A stretch of 64,000 nt of DNA. It comes from Roseivirga sp. BDSF3-8 (GTDB taxonomy: Bacteria > Bacteroidota > Bacteroidia > Cytophagales > Cyclobacteriaceae). The position numbers and the translations under genes are program-made. Of the stretch, positions 26,117 through 36,000 are shown piece by piece. The stretch lies in contig NZ_JBGNFV010000001.1 in the NCBI RefSeq assembly GCF_041449215.1, forward strand, positions 682,001-746,000, given 5' to 3'. The notes below the pieces were generated by a model, which was not told where the DNA came from, did no database searches, and was given only the letters and a program-made list of their open reading frames with translations. Positions within the stretch are counted from its first letter, which is position 1, and each line of letters begins with the position of its first letter.

Positions 26117-28081
26117 ATCAGATCTCTCCTCACATACCTGCTTTTTACTGTATGGCTGGTCCTGTTAGCCGCCAGGCCCGTCTATGCCCAAAAACAGCAA
26201 AAATCAACTATTGACACTCTCAACATTCCCGCGGATAGCTATCTGATACTCCGGGACAGCAGCGTATACATTCCCCGCGATACGACTATCTATGTTGCAG
26301 ACACTGTCCAGGCGATGTTTGTAAAACAGGCTATTGATAAAACGCGAATCTTTTACGAAAACCTGAGAAAGAAATTTGCCGGGACCAAGGTCACTCGTGA
26401 GTTGTTCGACCTCGTATTTACCCTGCCTCCATCAGCCCCACCGGCGGATACACTGCAAAATGAGGATAGCCGTAACCCTTACAGGCCATACGATGGTAAA
26501 ATCGTAGGTAATATCTACCTGAAAAAACTCCCCCCTTTTGGCACGGTTGTGACTGATACCAGCCTCCATGCGAGGGGCTGGGCAAACCGGGCTAATAAGC
26601 TGCATATGAAAACCCGGGACGGTGTACTGCTGAATAACCTGCTGCTGGAAAAGGGGGAGCGTATCCAGGCTGCCTCACTCGGTGATAACGAAAGGATCAT
26701 TCGCCAGCTACCTTTTATAAGAGATGCCAGACTGGTGGTACAACCGAGGGGTCCTGATAGTGATACGGTAGATATTTTATTGGTCACAAAGGATGTGTTT
26801 GCCTACACACTGGATGTAAGGCCCTCCGGCCTTGATCAAGGCAGCCTTACGGTGGGACAGAACAATCTACTGGGCCTGGGCCACGAACTGGATCTGACTT
26901 TGTCGTTTAACCCTGATCTTACTGAAGAAATGGGCTATGAGGCCCAGTACCAGGTGGCAAATATAAGGGGCTCCTTTATCCGGTTACGGGCTGATATTGC
27001 CGACACTTATTGGGCTGATCGAAGGCGCATAAGGCTTAACCGCTCTTTTCTGTCTCCTAATATAAAATATGCAGGAGGGATAGAAGTCAGCCGGCAGGAA
27101 ACCAAACAACGGCTTAGGCAAAACGTAGATGAGGAAATAATATTTCCACTGGACTATGACCGCCGCGACGTATGGTTTGGCAGGGGCTTCCGGGTGAACA
27201 GGACATCGGCATTTTTAGCCAGTCGTTCCCAGCTTGTACTGGCCGGACGTCTGCTTGACCTTGATTATACAACACGGCCGGAAGTCACCTCCGACACAAA
27301 CCGGCTCTACCGCAGCACCACATTGTACCTAGCCAGCCTGGGTATTTCTTACCGCCAGTTTTACCGTAGCACACTGGTATATGGTTTTGGACGCACAGAG
27401 GATATTCCTACGGGTTACCGGGTCAACTTTATTACGGGTAAGGAGCAAGGTGACCTCTACGACCGGTGGTACCATGGGGTAAATATGGCTAACGGTACGC
27501 TGCTAAATGACGCATCTTACCTGAGGATGGAGCTTTCACTGGGTGGCTTTTTTAATAGGGGTGATGTAGAACAAGGGGCTTTAATAGCTAAAACCAACTT
27601 TTTCAGCAGCCTGCTGCCCATTTGGGATTACCGGCTCAGGCAGTTTGTCACACTAAACTATACCAACGGCATCAGGCGATTTAACCATGAGCTGATTTCA
27701 CTGGAAGAGGAAAACGGGATACGAGGGCTCAGAAGTTTTGACCTGCGGGGCAGCAGGCGTTTCTCTGTACAATTAGAGTCGATTGTATTTACTCCCTATG
27801 CAGCTATAGGGTTTAACCTGGCACCCTACCTGTTTGCCGATATGGGCTTCATCTCAAACAGGGGAGAGCCGGTATTTGAAGGCCAGTTTTACCAGGGTTT
27901 CGGCTTTGGGGTGCGTATTCGTAATGAAAACCTGGCCTTTAAAACGTTTCATCTGCGTTTTGCATTTTACCCGAATGCCCCCCGTGATGCCAGCCCCACC
28001 GCTCTGGAGCTGGGAGGTACAGAGTCCAATAATTTTGGGGACTTTGATATAGGGGCTCCGGAGGTACTTCCGTATCGCTAG
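26117..28081 (+). CDS. Omp85/BamA-like outer membrane protein with non-canonical start
   Basis: The mature part begins with a soluble stretch and one POTRA-like unit (LPFIRDARLVVQPRGP, then DTVDILLVTKDVFAYTLDV), followed by a beta-barrel region. ENGIRGLRSFDLRGSRRF near 27,715-27,765 is like the VRGF/Y motif, and the protein ends with alternating-residue strands. In-frame codons upstream of the first ATG (26315) encode a clear signal peptide: RSLLTYLLFTVWLVLL then AARPVYA before QKQQ. No ATG, GTG or TTG lies between the TAA at 26006 and that point. An ATC at 26117 would give an ideal start, so either a rare start codon or an ATG-to-ATC base error is implied. Calling from ATG 26315 would drop the signal peptide and about 40 mature residues. 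Confidence 0.75.
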   Translation: MRSLLTYLLFTVWLVLLAARPVYAQKQQKSTIDTLNIPADSYLILRDSSVYIPRDTTIYVADTVQAMFVKQAIDKTRIFYENLRKKFAGTKVTRELFDLVFTLPPSAPPADTLQNEDSRNPYRPYDGKIVGNIYLKKLPPFGTVVTDTSLHARGWANRANKLHMKTRDGVLLNNLLLEKGERIQAASLGDNERIIRQLPFIRDARLVVQPRGPDSDTVDILLVTKDVFAYTLDVRPSGLDQGSLTVGQNNLLGLGHELDLTLSFNPDLTEEMGYEAQYQVANIRGSFIRLRADIADTYWADRRRIRLNRSFLSPNIKYAGGIEVSRQETKQRLRQNVDEEIIFPLDYDRRDVWFGRGFRVNRTSAFLASRSQLVLAGRLLDLDYTTRPEVTSDTNRLYRSTTLYLASLGISYRQFYRSTLVYGFGRTEDIPTGYRVNFITGKEQGDLYDRWYHGVNMANGTLLNDASYLRMELSLGGFFNRGDVEQGALIAKTNFFSSLLPIWDYRLRQFVTLNYTNGIRRFNHELISLEEENGIRGLRSFDLRGSRRFSVQLESIVFTPYAAIGFNLAPYLFADMGFISNRGEPVFEGQFYQGFGFGVRIRNENLAFKTFHLRFAFYPNAPRDASPTALELGGTESNNFGDFDIGAPEVLPYR

Positions 28082-28089
28082 AAACAATA

Positions 28090-28121
28090 AAAGGGGCTGC
28101 ATCACGTGACACAGCCCCTTT
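28090..28121 (+). terminator. Terminator between convergent genes
   Basis: AAAGGGGCTG pairs with CAGCCCCTTT over a 12-nt loop. It lies between the Omp85-like gene and the convergent OmpA/PD40 gene and probably serves both. Confidence 0.8.
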
Positions 28122-28141
28122 CAGGATAACGTCGGTTATTT

Positions 28142-30445
28142 CTATTGTCTTGAAAGGTCTACCAGCCTGATCTCTACGCGGCGGGCTTCCTTTTTATCAC
28201 TTTGATTCTGTGTGGCTCCGTAGCCTTTGGCAATGATTCTACGCCTGGCAACACCTCTTTCGTTAAAGAAGTTAAGAACGGATATAGCCCGTTGATTACT
28301 CAGGTTTCGGTTATAGTCTGCATTACCATCGCTGGAAGCAAAACCGCTGATCTCTATCCCAAGGCCATCGTACTCCGAAAGGCTTCCCAGTACATTCTGC
28401 AGGTCCGTTTCACCTTTGGTAGTAAGGGTACTTTGATCTGTATCAAAATAAATTTTATGCACCTTTTCCAGCAGGCTTTTATCGTACGCCAGTGGCTTAC
28501 TTTGCTCTTCTGCCTGGCGTTTGGCCTCTTTGGAAACGAAGAAGGTAGGTAATGACATAATGGTATCATTGTCCACTATTCTCATTTCCAGATCTTCAGG
28601 ATCATTTTCTTCGTAGTAGTACACGATATCAGCCGTCTCTATAAGGTCTGATTTGGCATCGAAGTCTATGTCGCTGACAGGGTTAGTCTTATACATAAGG
28701 TCCATCAGGTAATCATAGGCTGCGGTATCATTCGCCGCAATGATGCTTTCCATAAGCTCATATACATCGATACTATCCTTCTCAATGAGCATTGCCTCAT
28801 TCGCGGCCCGTGGGTTCACATCGGCATTGGTTTTCGTATCGAAAAAGGCGTTTTTCACGCTTACTTCCTGACCTACCATCTCATCAAACTGCACAATAGG
28901 CTTCAGGTAGATGCGCTGGTACAGTTCGTAAAAGTAGTTTTGGTTAGGAATATTCACATTGACAGTGTAAGGCATATATCCTTCTGCCTCAATGATCATG
29001 TCGTAGTTTTTGCCGGGAGGGAAAATGATAAGGTAATACCCTGTTTCAGGATCAGGATCATACACATAATCTACTTTGGTATTTGTGGACTTGTCTATCA
29101 CTTTGATCTTAGTGGGAACAGGCTCCAAAGATTCACCCGCAAGTATCTGCCCCTTGATCAGGGTCATAGGAATATTGGCATACTGATCAGGCATTTGGAA
29201 ATAGTAGACATCCTGCGCACCGCTCCCACCTTTACGGTCACTACTGAAAAAACCTTTTTTACCGTCAGCTGTCAGGGTAAAATAGTTATCATTTGCGGTG
29301 GTATTGATGGGGTACCCCATATTTTCAGGAGAAGACCATCCGGAGCCTACTTTCAGCACCTTAAATATATCTTTGCCACCCATGCTATTATGTCCGCTGG
29401 AGGTAAAATACAGGGTACGCTGGTCGGGGTGTATGAAAGGAGCATCCTCGTCCTTATCGGTATTAATCTCTGGTCCGAGGTTTACCGGACGATTCCAGCC
29501 CCCATCGTCGCGGCGGGTAGCCATATAGATATCCATACCGCCATATCCGTCGGGGCGGTTACTGGCAAAGTAAATGGTTTTGTTATCTGCCGTAATGCTG
29601 GCTGTTGTTTCCAGGTAGCGGCTGTTTACCGGCTCGCCTACGGGAGCAGGTACAGACCATTTTTTTCCTTCTTTGTCTATGGAGTAGATATTACCGGTAT
29701 TATTAGCGCCACCAATAAATATGAGCATGTGGCGGCCATCGGGTGAAAGACCGGCCGTACCTACATTATATTTGGTAGGGATATCCACTTTCTGAGCCTG
29801 CAGCCAATTGCCATGCTCGTCTTTTTCCACAATCTGAATCTCTTCTACAAAGCCACGGCCTTTTTCATCCTTACGCATGGCCGTAAACGCCATGACTGAT
29901 TCATCGGCAGACACTACGGGGTTGTACTCGGTGGCAGGTGTATTCACATTAGACCCGAATGGAAAGACTTCGATATCTTTTTTCTGGCTCATCAGAGAGA
30001 GTGCATTGCGGCTCTGATCCAGCTTTTCCTCAGAAAGCTGGTACATTTTGCCTTTGTCTTTAGCCTCTGCCTGGTATTTTTCAAATGAAGAAATGGCTTC
30101 TGCAATCTGGGCATTTTTGTGGTACAGATCACCGAGGTAATAATATACATCTACCGGCACCTTGCCTGAAGCGGCCGCACCCTTCAGCCATGAAATAGCT
30201 TCAATTTGCTGATCTACATGCATCTGATGTGCTTTACTTACACCTGCACGATACAATACCTGCGCATCACTCACACCGGCACCGATAGCTTCCTCATAAA
30301 GCTCCAGTGCTGCCTCATAGTTCTTTAAACCGAAGTATTTATCGGCACGGTAGATTTTCTGCTCCGCATCACTCTGTGCCCAGGCGCTACCAACGGTGAG
30401 AGCCAGCATGAATACGGACAGGAAAAAATGTAAACCGTTCTTCAT
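28142..30445 (-). CDS. OmpA-family protein with TPR and PD40 repeats (PorE-like)
   Basis: A signal peptide (MKNGLHFFLSVFMLAL, cut near AWAQ) is followed by TPR helices at about residues 30-140. A PD40/WD40-like propeller at about 150-430 contains LSPDGRHMLIF and TIYFASNRPDGYGGMDIY. A carboxypeptidase-regulatory-like domain follows at about 435-520. The peptidoglycan-binding OmpA domain is C-terminal, with KIYFDTDQSTL, then SGFASSDGNADYNRNLS and EARRVEIRLVDL. The order TPR-PD40-CRD-OmpA is that of PorE of the type IX system. It lacks a lipobox Cys and so is probably a soluble periplasmic or barrel-linked form. PorP and a type IX cargo gene are close by. Confidence 0.85.
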   Translation of the reverse strand: MKNGLHFFLSVFMLALTVGSAWAQSDAEQKIYRADKYFGLKNYEAALELYEEAIGAGVSDAQVLYRAGVSKAHQMHVDQQIEAISWLKGAAASGKVPVDVYYYLGDLYHKNAQIAEAISSFEKYQAEAKDKGKMYQLSEEKLDQSRNALSLMSQKKDIEVFPFGSNVNTPATEYNPVVSADESVMAFTAMRKDEKGRGFVEEIQIVEKDEHGNWLQAQKVDIPTKYNVGTAGLSPDGRHMLIFIGGANNTGNIYSIDKEGKKWSVPAPVGEPVNSRYLETTASITADNKTIYFASNRPDGYGGMDIYMATRRDDGGWNRPVNLGPEINTDKDEDAPFIHPDQRTLYFTSSGHNSMGGKDIFKVLKVGSGWSSPENMGYPINTTANDNYFTLTADGKKGFFSSDRKGGSGAQDVYYFQMPDQYANIPMTLIKGQILAGESLEPVPTKIKVIDKSTNTKVDYVYDPDPETGYYLIIFPPGKNYDMIIEAEGYMPYTVNVNIPNQNYFYELYQRIYLKPIVQFDEMVGQEVSVKNAFFDTKTNADVNPRAANEAMLIEKDSIDVYELMESIIAANDTAAYDYLMDLMYKTNPVSDIDFDAKSDLIETADIVYYYEENDPEDLEMRIVDNDTIMSLPTFFVSKEAKRQAEEQSKPLAYDKSLLEKVHKIYFDTDQSTLTTKGETDLQNVLGSLSEYDGLGIEISGFASSDGNADYNRNLSNQRAISVLNFFNERGVARRRIIAKGYGATQNQSDKKEARRVEIRLVDLSRQ

Positions 30446-30551
30446 AACTTATAATCCTGTTTTTTACAAAGATTATGTTTAATGAAGTATAAACCGGTAC
30501 GAATCAGACCAATACCTTACAGGGATAAGCCCACCCCTAAAAAGTCAGCAT

Positions 30552-31802
30552 TCAGACAGCCTCATTTATAGCACGTAAACGTCTGAGAAGGGGTGGATGG
30601 GAGTAATAACAAAATACGTAGACCGGATGTGGGTGCAGGTTTTCGTAATTGTCGGTAGCCAGCTTTTTCAGTGCCGTACCAAGCGGTTCTGCCCGGTACG
30701 TGGAAGTGGCAAAACGATCGGCCTGGAACTCATTCTTACGGCTAATGTAATTTGATAACAAACCTAAAATACCGGTAAGAGGGGAAAGCAAAACAGAAAA
30801 CCCTATCAGGTTAACATGTAAGCTCCACTGGCCGGCTCCAAGGGCCCCGCTGAGGGTACCATTGTAAATAAGCAGGCTGGCAAGATATAGGATGAGGCCT
30901 GTCTGGATCACAGACATGATGATGCCATTGTTGATATGCTTTTTTTTATAGTGGCCTATCTCATGTGCCAGTACGGCCACAAGCTCTTCATCGCTGGTAC
31001 CTTCTATAAGGGTATCATAAAGGACCACCTTTTTGCGGCTGCCAAAACCGGAGAAGAAGGCATTGGCCCGGCTACTTCTCTTAGACCCATCCACCACGAA
31101 TATCTTATCCAGCGGATAACCAATGCCCCGCCCATAGGCTTCCAGTTTATCACGGAGGCTTCCCGCCTGCAACGGACTCAGTTGGTTAAACAGCGGCAGT
31201 AGCCAACTGGTATAAAAGAAAGACATGAAGAGGCTGAAGAGGGTTATGACTATCCAGAACACCCACCAGAAGTCATTCCCGAGCTCGCGAACAAGCCATA
31301 CCAGCAGGGCAAGCACGGCACCTCCAAAGATGGCCCCAAGCAGGTAGCCTTTTACTTTGTCCAGAAAGAAGGTTTTGGTGCTGGTACGGTTAAAGCCGTA
31401 ACGCTCTTCGAGTATAAAGGTATCATATACCTGAAGAGGGAGACTAAGCAGGTCAGCGCTGAGTCCGAGCACACCGAAATACAGTAAGGGTAGCCATATA
31501 TAATGTTGGGTTACCTGCCGTAATTCACTGTCCAGCCACCCGAAGCCACCGAAGGCCAGCAGCACCAGCATAATGCCTGTGCTTAATGTAGAGGAGAACA
31601 AAGAAAATGAGGCCCGTTCCTTCCGGTAGGCCTCCATTTTAGCATATTTTTCTTCGTCGAAATAGTCCTTTAGTTCATCCGGCAGGCTCTTTTTTTTTCC
31701 ATAGCGGCGGTTTACCCAGGCCAGCAGCCTTTCTATAATGAAGCTCACTGCCAACAGTATGATTAGCAGCCATTGTATTTGTTCTGATCCAATATTAGGC
31801 AT
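30552..31802 (-). CDS. M48 family metalloprotease, Ste24/CAAX-protease-like
   Basis: This integral membrane zinc protease has HEIGHYKKKH near residue 278 as the HEXXH motif and a downstream Glu in SRKNEFQADRFA near 352. Five or more hydrophobic segments surround these. NAFFSGFGSRKKVVLYDTL just before the motif is the Ste24 signature. Length 416 aa. The ATG overlaps the stop of the porP-like gene as TGATG, so the two are coupled. In Ste24-type enzymes the active site faces a membrane cavity; the substrate here is unknown, possibly an envelope protein. Confidence 0.9.
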   Translation of the reverse strand: MPNIGSEQIQWLLIILLAVSFIIERLLAWVNRRYGKKKSLPDELKDYFDEEKYAKMEAYRKERASFSLFSSTLSTGIMLVLLAFGGFGWLDSELRQVTQHYIWLPLLYFGVLGLSADLLSLPLQVYDTFILEERYGFNRTSTKTFFLDKVKGYLLGAIFGGAVLALLVWLVRELGNDFWWVFWIVITLFSLFMSFFYTSWLLPLFNQLSPLQAGSLRDKLEAYGRGIGYPLDKIFVVDGSKRSSRANAFFSGFGSRKKVVLYDTLIEGTSDEELVAVLAHEIGHYKKKHINNGIIMSVIQTGLILYLASLLIYNGTLSGALGAGQWSLHVNLIGFSVLLSPLTGILGLLSNYISRKNEFQADRFATSTYRAEPLGTALKKLATDNYENLHPHPVYVFCYYSHPPLLRRLRAINEAV

Positions 31803-32821
31803 CAGAAGCGGGGACAGGGTATTTGGCGGACGTTTTTGGGTGGACGACGCGGGTCGGCCAGGTTAAAGAGGTACGTAAGGCTAATCTCGTGTGCACCCCC
31901 GCTGGCAATACCCAGACGGCTTACAGTGTAGTCAAAACTATATCCGATCTGGAGATTATCGCTTGTAAAGCCTACCAGGAGTACAACCGATTCGTTATTT
32001 GCCTGATCATTGAGCGGTTTAAAGGGCAGGCCTCTGTACCATATTCCTATCACTACCGGCTCCAGGGTAGCATACACCCCTGCATCAAGCTGGTCAAAGT
32101 CCCCCTGCATCTTATACTGGAAGGTGGGTGTGATGGTGCGCTCGAGGCCATCGCGGTTACGTCCCTTATAGCCGGGGCCGGCCGGAAGGGGAAAGCGATA
32201 CCCGCCGTGTACGCTTATCCTGCGTAGCCTGGGATTGTCACCACTCACGTAGCTTTGATTAGGCTCGGTAAGGTTATGCACGGCACCTCCTATCCAGAAG
32301 TTTTCCGAGTAAAGGAGTCCGCCAAATGCCAGGTTAAAATATCCGATATTATCTCCACCGCCCAGGTCTTCATTGGTAGGAAGCTCAAAATCTGACCCAT
32401 TGTACTGATCGGCGAATCTCAGGTCGCTGAAATTGAGAGATTGCAATACGTACTGGGCCTCGACACCCGGCCGAAAGGTAAACGTCTCACTCAGACGAAG
32501 CTGGTAAGCATAGTTGAGTCCGATCTGGGTTTGGTTCATACCCACATCGGCAACCTCATCATGCAGGATAAGCAGGCCCAGCCCGCTGTTGAAATCATCA
32601 AAATAATAATCTGCGTAAGCAGAATAAGTAGTGAAATTAGCGTCAATGGAAGGCCACTGGTTCCGGTAGTTCAACCCTGCCCTACCCTGTCCGCTGGCGC
32701 CGGTGAAGGCCGGGTTCAGGTACAGCGGTGCTGCGTAGTATTGAGAAAACTGCGGGTCTTGCGCGAAACTCTCAGTGAGCATTCCCGCGAAAATCAGCAA
32801 AACGAAAAGGATTTTCCGCAT
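31802..32821 (-). CDS. PorP/SprF family type IX secretion-linked outer membrane protein
   Basis: A signal peptide (MRKILFVLLIFAGMLTESFA) precedes QDPQFSQYYAAPLYLNPAFTG, the PorP/SprF hallmark. The rest is beta-rich with NYRNQWPSI near residue 51. Length 339 aa. PorP/SprF proteins are needed with specific type IX cargo proteins that carry the type B C-terminal domain. A cargo of this type is encoded divergently 190 bp away, so the two probably act as a pair. The gene is translationally coupled to the M48 protease gene. Confidence 0.88.
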   Translation of the reverse strand: MRKILFVLLIFAGMLTESFAQDPQFSQYYAAPLYLNPAFTGASGQGRAGLNYRNQWPSIDANFTTYSAYADYYFDDFNSGLGLLILHDEVADVGMNQTQIGLNYAYQLRLSETFTFRPGVEAQYVLQSLNFSDLRFADQYNGSDFELPTNEDLGGGDNIGYFNLAFGGLLYSENFWIGGAVHNLTEPNQSYVSGDNPRLRRISVHGGYRFPLPAGPGYKGRNRDGLERTITPTFQYKMQGDFDQLDAGVYATLEPVVIGIWYRGLPFKPLNDQANNESVVLLVGFTSDNLQIGYSFDYTVSRLGIASGGAHEISLTYLFNLADPRRPPKNVRQIPCPRF

Positions 32822-33011
32822 GGAATAAAGATTTATCTGGGAAATATGGCCAAATTAGAAAAACACATCCACAAATAGTATCAGGAAGTATGAAATAAAC
32901 GAATTTTACCCAGCACTTATATATAGTATGTGTTAAAATAGCACAAATTTGTAGGTTATTCACGCGATCACCTGTCATATAGGCGTTGGTTGGAAAGACA
33001 GAAACTTTCTC

Positions 33012-36000
33012 ATGCATAGGACATTCAGATATCTTTTTACCCTGACATTGCTAGGCTATTTACTGGTTACTGAGACTGCTATGGCTCAGAGCCTGGCCGG
33101 ATACCGATGGTATTTTGGTAATAGCTCACAGGCGATAGTTTTTTCACAGTCAGACCGTGAAGCCCTCCTCATTGACGGGCAGTATATTCCATTTGGAACG
33201 GGAGGTAGCGCTGTGGCGACAAACCCCATTACCGGCAGCCTCCTCTTTTACTCCGACGGAGAGGTGGTGGTGGATGCAGGTAATACTCCGATGCCAAATG
33301 GCGGGGGCCTTACCGGTAATGCCGCTCTTAATCAAGGGGTGGCGGTAGCTCCTGTCCCCGGGGCAGGTAATGAAACGCAGTATTATGTGTTTTATACCGA
33401 TGGCACCAATCTTACCTATAGTATAGTGGATATGGCTGCTACAGGTAACGCCTCAGCGGGTAATCTGCCATCAGGCGATGTGACGGTCAAAAACCAGCTA
33501 CTCCTGGCTGGTGTAGGCGAAACGTTGCTGGTCGTACCGAATAGTGACTTTACGGGTTCGTGGCTGATTACGCAAAATGGTGCGGGTGAGTATGTAGTGA
33601 TCACCATTGCCGAAACGAATAACCTGGCTGTACAGACCTATCCTCTTGCCGGGGCCCCTGTGAATGCCACTACTCCTGCTGCCCACCTGGCTCTTAACTC
33701 TTCCGGCAACAGGATAGCGGTAGCGCCACGTAATGGAAATACGAATATCCAGCTATTGACCTTTAACAGGACCAGCGGTGCGGTGGGGTACGTGAGGCCA
33801 GTATTTAACACGGGCTTTACTGCGGCCAATGCTGAAAATACTGCCGTTTATGACGTGGCATTTTCCCCTGGGGGGGACTTTCTATACCTGAGCAGAACGG
33901 GCGAGAGCGGCACACAAGCTAATGTGTACCGGATGGACCTTAATAACAATAGCGCGCTACCAGTAGCTCTTCTTGAAAACCCCGTGGCACGAAGCTACGG
34001 GTTACAGGAAGCCCCTGATGGCAACCTTTATCACCTATACCGAGAAACCGGCAGCGGGCCATACCTGACAGGCAGATTTTCTCAACTGGATAGCATTGCC
34101 GATGTGGTGGAATATGAGGAGGCCCTGTTCAGGCGCCAGGACTTTGCCGGCAGCCAGTTTCCTTCATTTCTGCCTACTTATCGCATTACGGCAGGTTTAG
34201 ACTTTACCTTCTTTGACGTATGCCTGGGAAATGAGACAAAATTTGTAGCCTTTAGCGAGCCACCTGCCAAAGAGTACCGGTGGGAAATGATTTCTGCGGA
34301 TGGTGCTGACACAATAAACGTGACAAATGTACAGCCACGTGTAGAATTTCCTGCCTCAGGAGACTACCAGGTCACGCTTACGGCAGATTATGGTGGTACC
34401 ACGCAGACTGTAACCAAAACGGTGACCATACAGGAAACGCAACTCCAGGTAATGCTGAATGATACCACTGTTTGCCCCGGGGATGTACTGACGCTGGATG
34501 CGGGCGCTATGGGCACCTATATCTGGAATACAGGGGAAACAACTCAGACAATAGAAGCCAGCGAGGCCGGTACTTACTGGGTAGAGGTAACTGACGCGGC
34601 TGGTTGTAGCGCGTATGATGAAATGGAACTTCGTATTTACGGGGATACTACCGCAATATCCACTTTATGGCACTTTGGCGACCAGGCTGGGCTTGACTTT
34701 AATGAAAACCCTCCGGTACCGCTGTTAAACAGTGCTATGACGGCTCCTGAAGGTTGTTCCGTTATTGCAGGACCTAATGGGGAAATGCTATTCTATACTG
34801 ATGGAGAAACGGTATGGGACCAAAGTGACAATGTTATGGCCAACGGCACCAACATCGGGGGTGACGCAGGTTCCACGATGTCGTCCATCATTGTACCTTT
34901 TCCGGATGATGAAACACTATTTTACATATTTACCACACAGGCGGTAGAAAGTGGCGGACATCTCCTTAAATATTCTATAGTAGATATTAAGGCTAATAGT
35001 GCCCTTGGCGAGGTGGTAGAGAAGGATGTGAACCTATTCACTAAAGTAACTGAAAAGGTGGTGGCCTTTGATGGTAATGGCGGAGGTACAACGATACTGG
35101 CTCACGAATTCGGCACTAATAATTTCCTGAGCTATAGCTTATCTGCCGAAGGCATTACGGGCCCTGAGGTTTTCTCAGAAGGCTCAGTGCATACCAGCGC
35201 TAACCCTGCAGGAGGGCAGGGCTATATGACGGTATCTCCTAATGGTGACCTGCTGGCTGTATCTATCCCCGGCAATAACCCGGCGGTAGAACTGTTCCGC
35301 ATTGACAGTACGGGCGCCTTGTCAGATGTTATTAGTATTGATGTACCCTCGGACCCGGTTTATGGGATAGGCTTCTCTCCCGGGGGTGCTAAAATGTATG
35401 TTAGTGTTCCAGGTTCAGGAGCAATCTATGAATATTTCGTGGATACTATCGGGCCGGGCGATGAGGCGTACATTAATCAGAGCATTGAGGAATTAGCTAA
35501 TAACCCGGGTACGGAATATGGTGCCATACAGATTGGCCCTGATAACCGGGTGTATGTCGCTCAGAATAACAGTGGAACCCTATCTGTAATAGAACCCAAT
35601 GAGGATGAAGAGACGGCCTCAGTGCTAACGGAAGATGACCAGGATCTTGGCGGAAGGCAAAGTACACTCGGACTACCTAACTATGTTCAAAACCAGCAGG
35701 CGGGTACGGGATTGCCCGACTTTACGGCGAGCAATACCTGTCGTGGCCAGGAAGTACTCTTTTCGGCCACCCCTTCATCGGATATCGACACCTTCTTCTG
35801 GAATCTGGGAGATGGTACGACAAGTACGGATCAGCAACTGACGCATACGTATGATGAGGCTGGCACCTACCTTGTGACCCTGGTAGTTGATAACCGCTGT
35901 CTACCTCTGGGTTATGAGCCTTATAATGTGGACAGCTTTGTGGTACAAAAGGAGATCGTGATCTATGAAGAACCGCAGCTTGAAGATCTGGAGGCGGTGA

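Noticed and set aside
28940-29746. Plus-strand 268-aa frame
   Set aside because: Antisense to the OmpA/PD40 gene, which has clear domains; His-rich shadow product.
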